Below are positions 1-7,301 of a stretch of 12,136 bases of DNA, piece by piece. The position numbers were made by a program, and so were the translations under genes. The notes under the pieces were generated by a model. That model was not told where the DNA came from. It ran no database searches and saw nothing but the letters and a program-made list of their open reading frames with translations. The stretch covers positions 1-12,136 of the forward strand of contig JAIXUZ010000353.1 in NCBI GenBank assembly GCA_027483285.1, written 5' to 3'. The stretch is from Bacteroidota bacterium. Its GTDB lineage: Bacteria; Bacteroidota; Bacteroidia; CAMBQF01. Position 1 is the first letter of the stretch. Each line of letters begins with the position of its first letter.

Positions 1-1
1 A

Positions 2-1861
2 ACAGCATCTACCCAATACACAGGACCTATTGCCGTAAACGCAACTATAGCCATACGGGCACGTACCTTTAGCACCAACGCTAACATACCAGCCAGCTTT
101 ACAGAGACAAATACCTACATAATTGGCACCACGCATACGATGCCTACCGTTTGCCTAAACGGGCCGTTTAACTCGCTGTTTAATTCGGGTAACGACATTA
201 TGCATGCTATTGAGTATTATGACGCCAACAGCGGAAGCCTGATATTTAAAACTGAAGGTGATATGAAACGCCACGGCAACGACTCGTGGGCATTTGACCA
301 AAAAGGGATGCGCTTTTATACCCGCGACCAATATGGCATATCGAATAATATAGAGTCGCAACTATTTACCACAACCCCGCGCGATGAGTTTGACGTTATT
401 ATTTTAAAAGCAGCAGGTTCTGACAATTACCCTGCCCATGCAGGCTACCAAAGTGCCCATATACGCGATGCGTTTTGCCAAACACTGGCAGACAAATACG
501 ATTTGAATGTTGATGGCCGCGCCTACCGCCCTATTGTAATTTATATAAACGGGCAATATTGGGGCTTGTATGAACTGCGCGAACGGGTAGATGCAGATTT
601 TACCGATTATTATTACGACCAGCCTCAAGGAAAAGTAGATATGCTGGCTTTTTGGGGTGGCTTGCAGTTAGACGAAGGCAGCGATACTGCATGGGTATCG
701 TTATACAACTACATGATGAGCAACGACTTATCTATCCAGTCTAACTACGACTATGTTGAGCAGCGCTTTGACCCATTGAGCCTGATAGATTATTTTATTA
801 TTAATACCTACACCGTAAACTCTGACTGGCTAAACTGGAATACCGCCTGGTGGCGAGGTACTAAAGACGCCGGTGTGCGCTGGCGTTACCACCTGTGGGA
901 TATGGACAACACTTTTGACCTTGGCCAAAACTATACCGGCTTACCCACAACAGGACCCGATGCAGACCCGTGTGCGGTTGAAGAGCTTTTTCCCGGCGAC
1001 CCTGACATACCACATACCGGTATGTTTAACAAAATGATGGAGAATGATGGATTTAGGCAGCTCTACATAAACCGCTACGCCGACCTTATAAACACAGCCT
1101 TTGATTGTACTAAAATGATAATCCACCTGGATAGTTTGGCTGCGCTATTGGCACCTGAAATGGGCAAGCACACCCAACGATGGGGAGGCAGTGTAAACAC
1201 TTGGGACCAAAACATACAACGCATACGCGACAATATAAACAGCCGTTGCAACGCCATTGCCGATGGTATGGTTGATTGCTACGACCTAACCGGCCCATAC
1301 AATATTGTGGTGAAGATAGACCCGCCAATGCAAAACAACAACGTGCGGATAAATACTATCATACCCAGCAGCTACCCTTACTCGGGTGCGTTTTTTGGCA
1401 GCAACAGCATTACGCTGCAAGCCCTGCCAGCTATCGACTCGCAGTTCCAGTATTGGTCGTTTAATAACAACACGCCAAGCCCCGATAATTTCAGCACCAA
1501 CATTAGCGTAAACCTAACTACTACCGATACCATTTGGGCACACTTTAAAAAGATATTTGTGCAGGGTATTGATGAACAAGGTGCCAAGTTTGGTATTGAT
1601 GTATACCCATCGCCTACCAACAACACCCTTAACATAAACCTTAGCAACAACCGCAGCAATAAGCCGCTTGCGTTGAATATATTCTCAGCCACAGGGCAGT
1701 TAGTGTATAGCGAGCAAAACGTAAGCTTTAATGCCATTGGCAGCAGCTATGTTTATACATTAGACCTTGCCTCTACCAACATGAAACCGGGTGTGTATTT
1801 TGTACGTTTAGACGATGGTTCGGCGCCTGCGGTAGAGAAGTTTGTTTACCAGCCGGAGTAG
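2..1861 (+). CDS. Secreted CotH-family protein with T9SS sorting domain (5' partial)
   Basis: The frame is open from base 2, so the gene begins before the window; the ATG at 140 is internal. Of 619 visible residues, 1-45 resemble the end of a chitobiase/hexosaminidase C-terminal-like domain ('YTGPI', 'IRARTF'), often found ahead of CotH domains. The CotH kinase-like core follows, with 'VIYINGQYWGLYELRERVD' at about 179-197 and the acidic motif WDMDNTF at 299-305, matching the metal-binding 'DxD' region of the family. Residues about 430-516 look like a small beta module ('ALPAIDSQFQYWSF', 'TIWAHF'). The last 90 residues are a typical type A T9SS sorting domain ('VYPSPTNNTLNI', 'MKPGVYFVRL'), so the protein should cross the outer membrane and be released or anchored on the surface. 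Some CotH proteins are protein kinases; the substrate here is unknown. It converges on cdsA, 70 bases away. The family call is firm, the role inferred. Confidence 0.9.
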   Translation, partial: TASTQYTGPIAVNATIAIRARTFSTNANIPASFTETNTYIIGTTHTMPTVCLNGPFNSLFNSGNDIMHAIEYYDANSGSLIFKTEGDMKRHGNDSWAFDQKGMRFYTRDQYGISNNIESQLFTTTPRDEFDVIILKAAGSDNYPAHAGYQSAHIRDAFCQTLADKYDLNVDGRAYRPIVIYINGQYWGLYELRERVDADFTDYYYDQPQGKVDMLAFWGGLQLDEGSDTAWVSLYNYMMSNDLSIQSNYDYVEQRFDPLSLIDYFIINTYTVNSDWLNWNTAWWRGTKDAGVRWRYHLWDMDNTFDLGQNYTGLPTTGPDADPCAVEELFPGDPDIPHTGMFNKMMENDGFRQLYINRYADLINTAFDCTKMIIHLDSLAALLAPEMGKHTQRWGGSVNTWDQNIQRIRDNINSRCNAIADGMVDCYDLTGPYNIVVKIDPPMQNNNVRINTIIPSSYPYSGAFFGSNSITLQALPAIDSQFQYWSFNNNTPSPDNFSTNISVNLTTTDTIWAHFKKIFVQGIDEQGAKFGIDVYPSPTNNTLNINLSNNRSNKPLALNIFSATGQLVYSEQNVSFNAIGSSYVYTLDLASTNMKPGVYFVRLDDGSAPAVEKFVYQPE

Positions 1862-1877
1862 CTTGTAGCTTGTAGCT
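1859..1877. repeat. Heptamer tandem repeat TAGCTTG (2.7 copies)
   Basis: TAGCTTG occurs twice in a row and is followed by TAGCT. The first copy contains the TAG stop of the CotH gene. The rest lies in the 70-base gap between convergent genes. It is a short simple repeat with no visible function. Confidence 0.6.
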
Positions 1878-1931
1878 GCCAGTCATAAATGCCTGTCAGG
1901 AAAATATGTTACGACAGCATATACAAAAAAA

Positions 1932-2768
1932 CTACACAAACAAGGTAAAATAAGCCCAGATAACAGGCAGGGAAATAAACATACCATCAAAACGGTCGAG
2001 GATGCCACCATGGCCCGGCAACATAGTGCCGGAGTCTTTAACGCCCAGGCTGCGTTTTAACATACTCTCTACCAAATCGCCGAGGGTTGATGTTACAATA
2101 AGAATAGCACCGGTAGCTAACCAATGTACCAGGTCTATCTCTTTAAAAAACATAGACATTATCCACGAGAACAATAAGGCAACCACGGCACCGCCTGCGC
2201 TACCTTCCCATGTTTTTCCAGGCGATATACGCTCGAACAATTTATGCTTGCCAAACCAACGCCCGCTAAGGTATGCCCACGAGTCGTTTGCCCAAATAAT
2301 CATAAAACAGCTAAATAGTATCCAAGGGTAAAAATGGATGTTTGCTAAGCCTGTTGCAGAGCCACCTGTGATTACAAAATAGTTGGTAACGGCAAATGGC
2401 AAAGCTACATAAGCAACACCCAATAAAGTAAATGCTATGTTGCCAAAGGGGTTATTTTTTTTGCGGTAAAGCTCGCTGATAAATATTACGCCTAAGGTTA
2501 GCATATTCAACGCCAACATACTTAATGAGTGATAAACGGCGGCATAGGTATTACTTAAAAACAACACCACACCGGCAATAACACCTTGTATAATTTGGGG
2601 TTGGATATCCCATTGACTGCGTTCAATAAGGCGGTAAAATTCTATAAGGCCCAATACGGTAATCAGGGTAAAAAGGGCAACATAGCTAAGCGGGTGGGCT
2701 ATCATTCCACCAACAAGAATAACTACAAAAAAGAAGCCTGTAATAAGGCGTTGTAAAATATTGCTCAA
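1932..2768 (-). CDS. cdsA: Phosphatidate cytidylyltransferase (CDP-diacylglycerol synthase)
   Basis: This integral inner-membrane enzyme makes CDP-diacylglycerol from CTP and phosphatidic acid, the precursor of phosphatidylethanolamine, phosphatidylglycerol and cardiolipin. The 278 residues are mostly hydrophobic, with several membrane helices. The C-terminal family signature is complete at about 235-261 (SMLKR, then VKDSG, then LPGHGGILDRFD), preceded by NDSWAYLSGR at 161-170 and SPGKTWEG at 182-189. Start: no ATG is available before residue 22, and the sequence after the TTG at 2768 ('SNILQRLITG') matches the usual CdsA N-terminus, so TTG is taken as the start. The TTG overlaps the TGA stop of the upstream DUF2007 gene (TTGA), implying translational coupling. 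A phosphatidylserine decarboxylase gene, often the next gene in related clusters, is absent here; the convergent CotH gene takes its place. Confidence 0.95.
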   Translation of the reverse strand: MSNILQRLITGFFFVVILVGGMIAHPLSYVALFTLITVLGLIEFYRLIERSQWDIQPQIIQGVIAGVVLFLSNTYAAVYHSLSMLALNMLTLGVIFISELYRKKNNPFGNIAFTLLGVAYVALPFAVTNYFVITGGSATGLANIHFYPWILFSCFMIIWANDSWAYLSGRWFGKHKLFERISPGKTWEGSAGGAVVALLFSWIMSMFFKEIDLVHWLATGAILIVTSTLGDLVESMLKRSLGVKDSGTMLPGHGGILDRFDGMFISLPVIWAYFTLFV

Positions 2769-2968
2769 TTGGGTGTAGTTTCTAAAATGTGTTTTGCAAT
2801 GGCTACCAAGTCGCGGTGAACGTACACCTCCACATCGCCAAACAGGTAAACCGAATCTTTCTTGTTAAATGTAACTGCTTCTATGCCATGCTCGGCTAAC
2901 AGGCCTATAGCTAACTCTGCCTTGTAGGGCGAGTCGACGCTATATATTTTAACCCAGTCGCTTTGCAA
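2765..2968 (-). CDS. DUF2007 domain-containing small protein
   Basis: This is a 67-residue soluble protein with the pattern of the DUF2007 ('putative signal transducing protein') family: an N-terminal 'W-V-K-I-Y' strand, a helix rich in Ala, Glu and Leu ('KAELAIGLLAEHGIEA'), then 'GDVEVYVHRDL' and a C-terminal 'AIAKHIL' helix. The fold is ferredoxin-like and the biochemical role is unknown. The only sensible start is TTG at 2968, five bases after the TAA of the LUD gene; no in-frame ATG lies between it and the upstream in-frame stop. Its TGA stop overlaps the TTG start of cdsA. This packing makes LUD-DUF2007-cdsA one transcription unit. Family assignment is from motif memory; function is not claimed. 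Confidence 0.85.
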   Translation of the reverse strand: MQSDWVKIYSVDSPYKAELAIGLLAEHGIEAVTFNKKDSVYLFGDVEVYVHRDLVAIAKHILETTPN

Positions 2969-2973
2969 AGTGT

Positions 2974-3612
2974 TTAACCGTCTATTAAAAATACGTAAAT
3001 CTCTTTAGGGCCGTGGGCACCCATAACCAGCGTTTTTTCAATGTCGGCGGTGCGGCTGGGGCCGGCAGCCAGGTATATAAGTGATGGGGGCCTTTCGCCG
3101 TATTTGGCGGCAATAGCTTCAAAGGCATCTTTAATATCGGGCACCAGCTGCGATGTGTAGGCAACCACCACGTGGGTATCTACAATAGCAGGCAGCTTGC
3201 GGGCTGATGATAACTTAGACGACATAAGCACAGCGCCCAAGCGGGCTACCAGGCTCTCGCATTTAGTAATGGCAACTTTTGCTTCCAGCACATCCCAAAT
3301 TTTGTCTTTTATTTTAACCTCGGTACCCTCAAACCACTGGGTAATATCATCGTTATAGCAATAAATGTCTTTCCAGCCGAATTGCTTAGCCAGGGCGGTA
3401 AAGTTTTCTACCACCTCTTCTTTGGTTTCGCAAAACACAAACTTACCGTCTATGTGCTGAAACTCTTGCGCAAACTGAATCTCTAACGGTTCATTGCTTT
3501 GCACATATATGGGGCTTTCAAAATCCACATCGGGTATAACGTACGGCGATGGCTCAATTAGGGCCTCGCGTATACGCTTCAACATCTTTTCTTTTGCTGT
3601 CGATTCTTTCAT
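2974..3612 (-). CDS. LUD domain protein (LutC/YkgG family)
   Basis: The 212-residue product has the hallmark end of LUD proteins, 'GPSRTADIEKTLVMGAHGP' at 184-202, and the earlier 'ARLGAVLMSS' segment (about 123-132). LutC in Bacillus belongs to the LutABC lactate-oxidation complex. Here no lutA or lutB is nearby, so a role in lactate use cannot be inferred. Single LUD genes next to ftsH and cdsA are, from memory, common in Bacteroidota and their role is unclear. The start is ATG at 3612, with a Lys/Glu-rich helix (KESTAKEKMLKRIREAL) as in other family members. The gene is followed after 5 bases by the DUF2007 gene. A TAnnTTTG-like box lies just upstream, which would let the trio be transcribed apart from ftsH. 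Confidence 0.92.
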   Translation of the reverse strand: MKESTAKEKMLKRIREALIEPSPYVIPDVDFESPIYVQSNEPLEIQFAQEFQHIDGKFVFCETKEEVVENFTALAKQFGWKDIYCYNDDITQWFEGTEVKIKDKIWDVLEAKVAITKCESLVARLGAVLMSSKLSSARKLPAIVDTHVVVAYTSQLVPDIKDAFEAIAAKYGERPPSLIYLAAGPSRTADIEKTLVMGAHGPKEIYVFLIDG

Positions 3613-3620
3613 TCAGGAAT

Positions 3621-3628
3621 CAAAAATA
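3621..3628 (-). promoter_or_regulatory. Candidate -7 box (TATTTTTG) ahead of the LUD gene
   Basis: On the minus strand TATTTTTG fits the Bacteroidota -7 consensus TAnnTTTG. It sits 8 bases before the LUD ATG, so transcription would begin almost at the start codon. No TTG -33 box is found at the usual 19-21 base spacing, and such AT-rich 8-mers arise by chance. The call rests on position and on the need for a promoter after the ftsH terminator. Confidence 0.25.
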
Positions 3629-3651
3629 CTTAAAAAAAGGCAATGTTGCTT

Positions 3652-4311
3652 TTATGTTAACGCTTCGCGCTCGGCAGGTATATTGTCTTGCCAGTCAACA
3701 TACTTGTAAAATATATCTTTCCACTCTCCTACAGTACATCCTGTATATTCTCTTACGTACATATATTTTTTCTTTTTAGTATCGGCCTTTTCGCGCTTAA
3801 TGCGGTAAGTAACACATACATTAACAAGGCCCCTTTTATCATCATATGCTTTTGATAATTCCATAAAATTCCAGGTTAAAAAGCCTACAATAATATCATA
3901 TTCAGTTCCAAACCTATGCTTAAAAACCGTTTTGGTAAACAGGGCTGCCAAATTCTCAAAAGTTTCAGGCGAATACCTTATGCTATGAGTAGTAATAATT
4001 TTTTTATCAAAAGGGTTATTTATAATTGCATAATGAATGGTATTAGTTGCTTCGTCCATTCCTGTAAACAACACCTTATTTTCTTTTATATAGGTTGTGT
4101 AAAAATGTGTAGGCGAGAAATAATATAGCAGCCAAATATTATCTCGTGTAAATTCCCCTTTAGAATGTATCAGATCCCATACAAGTTTTTCTTTGCGTCT
4201 TGATAATGCAGGAAATGGATTAGTGCTACCTGAACGGCTAATTTCATTAGCCCACCTTATCAAAGCTATACCCAGACCAACTAATAATCCATTTAACAGA
4301 CTATTGCTCAT
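3652..4311 (-). CDS. Hypothetical protein, AT-rich orphan between ftsH and LUD genes
   Basis: I do not recognise this 219-residue protein. It begins with a short Gly/Leu-rich hydrophobic stretch (residues 5-20, 'LLNGLLVGLGIALIRWA'), perhaps one membrane-associated helix, followed by a Ser/Arg-rich linker. The rest is a soluble-looking domain rich in aromatic residues ('WLLYYFSPTHFYTTY', 'IVGFLTWNFMEL') with a basic KKKKYMYVREY segment near 170. The ATG at 4311 is the first start and no better one is seen. The central bases are clearly poorer in GC than the neighbours: sampled 60-base rows give about 25-32% against about 50% in the LUD gene. It lies in the same direction as ftsH but after a strong terminator, so it needs its own promoter or read-through. 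Composition and position suggest a later insertion into a conserved cluster. Confidence 0.75.
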   Translation of the reverse strand: MSNSLLNGLLVGLGIALIRWANEISRSGSTNPFPALSRRKEKLVWDLIHSKGEFTRDNIWLLYYFSPTHFYTTYIKENKVLFTGMDEATNTIHYAIINNPFDKKIITTHSIRYSPETFENLAALFTKTVFKHRFGTEYDIIVGFLTWNFMELSKAYDDKRGLVNVCVTYRIKREKADTKKKKYMYVREYTGCTVGEWKDIFYKYVDWQDNIPAEREALT

Positions 4312-4327
4312 AAGTAGCCAAAATAGT

Positions 4328-4363
4328 AAAAAAAATCCCTCCGGCCTGAAGCGGGAGGGATTT
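4328..4363 (-). terminator. Intrinsic terminator of ftsH
   Basis: On the minus strand, just after the ftsH TAA, AAATCCCTCC (4363-4354) pairs perfectly with GGAGGGATTT (4342-4333) around an 11-base loop. The second arm runs directly into eight T residues (4335-4328). A 10-bp stem with a GC-rich centre plus a U tract is a textbook rho-independent terminator, oriented to stop transcription from rsfS-ftsH. Confidence 0.9.
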
Positions 4364-4371
4364 CTATATCC

Positions 4372-6588
4372 TTAAGCCGGTTCTTCCGGTTTGTCTTTTT
4401 CTTCATCCTCTTTAAAAGGCGGTGGCTGCACAATAGTGTCACCTAAATCGCGGGGCCTTTCGTTAGCGGGAGATTCGTCAACCTTGCGGGCTTCCTCGTC
4501 TTTACCCTGCTGGCGCAGCTTGGCTTCCTCTTCAATTTTAGCCGCGTTGTAGTCGCCTTTTATGCCTTCAATTTCGGCTTCATCCTCAAACGGGCGTTTG
4601 CCAAAAATCTCTTCCAAATCTTCGCGGAAGATAACCTCTTTCTCCAACAGCGTTTCTGCCAGTTTAGCCAGTTTATCTTTATTCTCGGTCAAAATTTTCT
4701 TGGCAATTTCGTAAGCACCTTCAATCATAAGGCTCACCTCATTGTCAATAGTCTCTGCACGTTTTTCGCTGTATGGTTTAGAGAAGGCGTATTCCTGCCC
4801 GCTGCTATCGTAGTAGCTAATGTTGCCCAGCTTGGCGTTTAGGCCGTATACGGTAACCATGGCATAGGCCTGTTTGGTTACTTTCTCTAAGTCGCTTAGG
4901 GCGCCGGTAGATATTTTACCAAAGGTTATTTCTTCAGCAGCACGTCCGCCAAGGGTAGCCACCATCTCGTCCATCAACTGTTCGGTAGTGGTAATCTGGC
5001 GTTCCTCAGGCAAGTACCATGCAGCGCCTAACGAGCGGCCGCGGGGTACTATGGTTACTTTTAACAACGGGTGGGCGTAGCGCAACAACCAGCTGGTTGC
5101 GGCGTGGCCTGCCTCGTGGTAAGCAATAACCTCTTTCTCTTGCTTGGTAATGATTTTATTTTTCTTTTCTAACCCACCAATAATACGGTCTACCGCATCA
5201 AGGAAATCCTGTTTGCCGATAGAGTCTTTGTTTTTACGGGCGGCAATAAGGGCAGCCTCGTTACAAACGTTAGCAATATCAGCACCAGAGAAACCGGGGG
5301 TTTGTTTAGCCAAAAACTCAACATCCAAATGCGGATCAAGCTTAAGTGGTTTTAAATGCACTTTAAATATCTCGCGACGGCCCACTAAATCGGGCAGGTC
5401 TACAAATATCTGGCGGTCGAAACGGCCCGGGCGCATAAGGGCACGGTCCAAAATGTCGGCACGGTTGGTAGCCGCAAGTATAATAACCCCATTGTTGGTG
5501 CCAAAGCCGTCCATCTCGGTAAGCAATTGGTTAAGGGTATTCTCGCGCTCATCGTTAGAGCCCTGCATGGCGTTTTTACCACGGGCACGGCCAATAGCGT
5601 CAATCTCATCAATAAAAATAATACATGGCGCTTTTTCTTTTGCCTGGCGGAACAAATCGCGTACGCGGCTTGCACCTACCCCAACAAACATCTCCACAAA
5701 ATCAGAACCTGAAAGCGAGAAGAAAGGCACCTGAGCCTCGCCGGCAACGGCTTTAGCCAAAAGGGTTTTACCGGTACCCGGAGGGCCAATTAATAGTGCC
5801 CCACGCGGTATTTTACCACCGAGGGATGTATACTTTTTAGGGTTCTTAAGGAAATCTACAATCTCTTTAATCTCCACTTTAGCCTCATCAAGGCCTGCAA
5901 CGTTATCAAAGGTGATGTTTACCTGGGTGTCTTTATCAAACAATGTAGCTTTAGACTTGCCAATGTTAAATATCTGGCCACCACCGGCACCTCCGCCGCC
6001 CATACGGCGCATAATAAACATCCAAATAAGCACAATAACTATAATAGGCAGTATGATGCTGATGATATCGCCACCCCAATCTTTATCGTTGTTGGTTTCG
6101 GCAATAATGCGCCTATCGTTAGGTATTAAATTTTTATCCTGAAAATCGGTAAGCTGCTTTTCAAAATCTTCGGGCTTAGTAATGTTCAGTTTAAACTGAG
6201 GGCGTTTATTCTCTGTAAACTTATAGTTTTTGCCCAGTTTTTTCTCGTAGTATGCTTTGTTTTGTGGAGCCTCTACCGAGTCTTTTTTAAGGTAAATCTC
6301 GGCTTCATCATTACGCTTTACAATAACCACTTTATCAACGTGGCCTTTCAATAGCATATCCTGGTAAAAATCTTTAGGGGCATCCAGCGTTTTAACGCCA
6401 CCGCCAAAGTCAGAATAGGTAATTGCAATAAAGGCAATAACTATAACAGCGTAAATCCAGTACAGGCTAAAAGTAAAACGCGGCTTTTTATTGCCCGGCT
6501 TGTTATTGCCGCCGAACGAGTCGCGCATACGGTTAAACGGGTTTTGGTTATTGCCCGGGTTGGTGTTCTTTTCTTGATTATCAGACAT
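4372..6588 (-). CDS. ftsH: ATP-dependent zinc metalloprotease FtsH
   Basis: This membrane-anchored AAA+ protease forms hexamers and degrades misassembled membrane proteins and short-lived regulators. With the ATG at 6588 it has 738 residues. In order: an Asn/Gly-rich cytoplasmic N-terminus, TM1 at about 41-59, a periplasmic domain, TM2 at about 176-193, a Gly-rich linker, Walker A GPPGTGKT at 268-275, Walker B IIFIDEID at 323-330, the second region of homology ending MRPGRFDR near 385-392, and the zinc site HEAGH at 491-495 with the later Asp in 'GALSDLEK'. The final 70 or so residues are highly charged and Pro/Glu-rich, making the protein about 90 residues longer than E. coli FtsH. A TTG nine codons upstream (6615) is also in frame, but the ATG gives the expected 'MSDNQEKN' beginning. 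It lies 56 bases after rsfS, probably in one operon, and ends at a strong terminator. Confidence 0.97.
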   Translation of the reverse strand: MSDNQEKNTNPGNNQNPFNRMRDSFGGNNKPGNKKPRFTFSLYWIYAVIVIAFIAITYSDFGGGVKTLDAPKDFYQDMLLKGHVDKVVIVKRNDEAEIYLKKDSVEAPQNKAYYEKKLGKNYKFTENKRPQFKLNITKPEDFEKQLTDFQDKNLIPNDRRIIAETNNDKDWGGDIISIILPIIVIVLIWMFIMRRMGGGGAGGGQIFNIGKSKATLFDKDTQVNITFDNVAGLDEAKVEIKEIVDFLKNPKKYTSLGGKIPRGALLIGPPGTGKTLLAKAVAGEAQVPFFSLSGSDFVEMFVGVGASRVRDLFRQAKEKAPCIIFIDEIDAIGRARGKNAMQGSNDERENTLNQLLTEMDGFGTNNGVIILAATNRADILDRALMRPGRFDRQIFVDLPDLVGRREIFKVHLKPLKLDPHLDVEFLAKQTPGFSGADIANVCNEAALIAARKNKDSIGKQDFLDAVDRIIGGLEKKNKIITKQEKEVIAYHEAGHAATSWLLRYAHPLLKVTIVPRGRSLGAAWYLPEERQITTTEQLMDEMVATLGGRAAEEITFGKISTGALSDLEKVTKQAYAMVTVYGLNAKLGNISYYDSSGQEYAFSKPYSEKRAETIDNEVSLMIEGAYEIAKKILTENKDKLAKLAETLLEKEVIFREDLEEIFGKRPFEDEAEIEGIKGDYNAAKIEEEAKLRQQGKDEEARKVDESPANERPRDLGDTIVQPPPFKEDEEKDKPEEPA

Positions 6589-6644
6589 TGTGTTTCTTTC
6601 TGCTTGAGTTAACAAACGATGTGCACTTAAGTTTACAAGTGAAG

Positions 6645-7301
6645 CTATTTGCTAAAAGATTCCTCTATTTTAATAGTTGGCGCATCGGCCCAAAGGTCTT
6701 CTAAACGGTAAAAATCGCGGATAGGCTCCTGGAAAACGTGAACAACTACGTTTACATAGTCTAACAAAATCCATTCCGCATTTTGAAAGCCTTCGGTATG
6801 CCAGGGCTTCTCGTTAAGCCTTTTCCTAACGGTATCTTCTACCGAGTCGGCAATGGCATCGGCCTGTGTGTTAGACGTACCATGGCATATAACAAACCAA
6901 TCAGCAACAGAGTTGCCTGTTGGGCGAAGGTCGAGTACCAAAATCTGGTGCCCTTTTTTGTCCAACATCCCGTCAATAATTGCATTTAGCAACTCCTGTT
7001 CAGGGTCCACAGCTGCTTTTTTGGCAGGTTTTGCCGTCTTAGCTTTGGTAGCAGCCTTTTTTGCAGGGGTTACTTTTACCGGTTTATCAGCTTTAACGGT
7101 TTTAGCTGCTGCCTTTTTAGGTGCTGCTGCTTTTTCTTTTACCAGTGTAGCTTTTGCCGCGGCCTTTTTAGGGGCTGCAACTTTATCTTTAGCCGTTTTG
7201 GCAGGCTTTTCTACTGCAGTAGTTTTAGCTTTTTTTGCTGCCGCCTTTTTAGGGGCTACGGTTTTAGTTTCCTTTGTTTCAGGTGTAACTTTCTTTGCCA
7301 T
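6645..7301 (-). CDS. rsfS: Ribosome silencing factor RsfS with Lys/Ala-rich N-terminal extension
   Basis: RsfS binds ribosomal protein uL14 on the large subunit and blocks subunit joining when nutrients are short. Residues about 100-208 are a complete RsfS (DUF143) domain: 'LLNAIIDGMLDKKG', 'VLDLRPTGNSVADWFVIC', 'SNTQADAIADSVED', 'KPWHTEGFQNAEWILLDY' and 'VVVHVF'. Ahead of it lie about 98 residues made almost only of Lys, Ala, Pro, Thr and Val with repeated APKKAAAK blocks, similar to a histone H1 or Hc1-type tail. This doubles the usual length of about 110-120. The ATG at 7301 is used; the adjoining TTG at 7304 would add one residue. The frame is open and codon use is conserved across the repeats, so the extension is probably translated. 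It would be strongly basic and could contact rRNA or DNA; this is inference. ftsH follows 56 bases downstream. Confidence 0.94.
   Translation of the reverse strand: MAKKVTPETKETKTVAPKKAAAKKAKTTAVEKPAKTAKDKVAAPKKAAAKATLVKEKAAAPKKAAAKTVKADKPVKVTPAKKAATKAKTAKPAKKAAVDPEQELLNAIIDGMLDKKGHQILVLDLRPTGNSVADWFVICHGTSNTQADAIADSVEDTVRKRLNEKPWHTEGFQNAEWILLDYVNVVVHVFQEPIRDFYRLEDLWADAPTIKIEESFSK
7111..7253 (-). repeat. In-frame direct repeats encoding APKKAAAK blocks in rsfS
   Basis: The 11-mer GCCTTTTTAGG (plus strand) recurs at 7111, 7162 and 7243, spaced 51 and 81 bases apart, both multiples of three. Each copy lies within a block encoding A-P-K-K-A-A-A-K. The nucleotide match beyond the protein match points to duplication inside the coding sequence. 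Confidence 0.8.

Noticed and set aside
1904..1922. ATATG/CATAT hairpin followed by T residues on the minus strand as a cdsA terminator
   Set aside because: The stem is only 5 bp, AT-rich, with a 9-base loop. It is too weak to call.
2974..3612. Part of a lactate-utilisation (lutABC) operon
   Set aside because: Only the LUD-domain gene is present; no iron-sulfur LutA or LutB gene is nearby.
6586..6615. TTG at 6615 as the ftsH start
   Set aside because: It would add nine residues without family support; the ATG at 6588 gives the expected polar beginning before TM1.
6624..6641. Inverted repeat CACTT/AAGTG between rsfS and ftsH
   Set aside because: The 5-bp stem has no T tract and low GC, so neither a terminator nor an operator can be supported.
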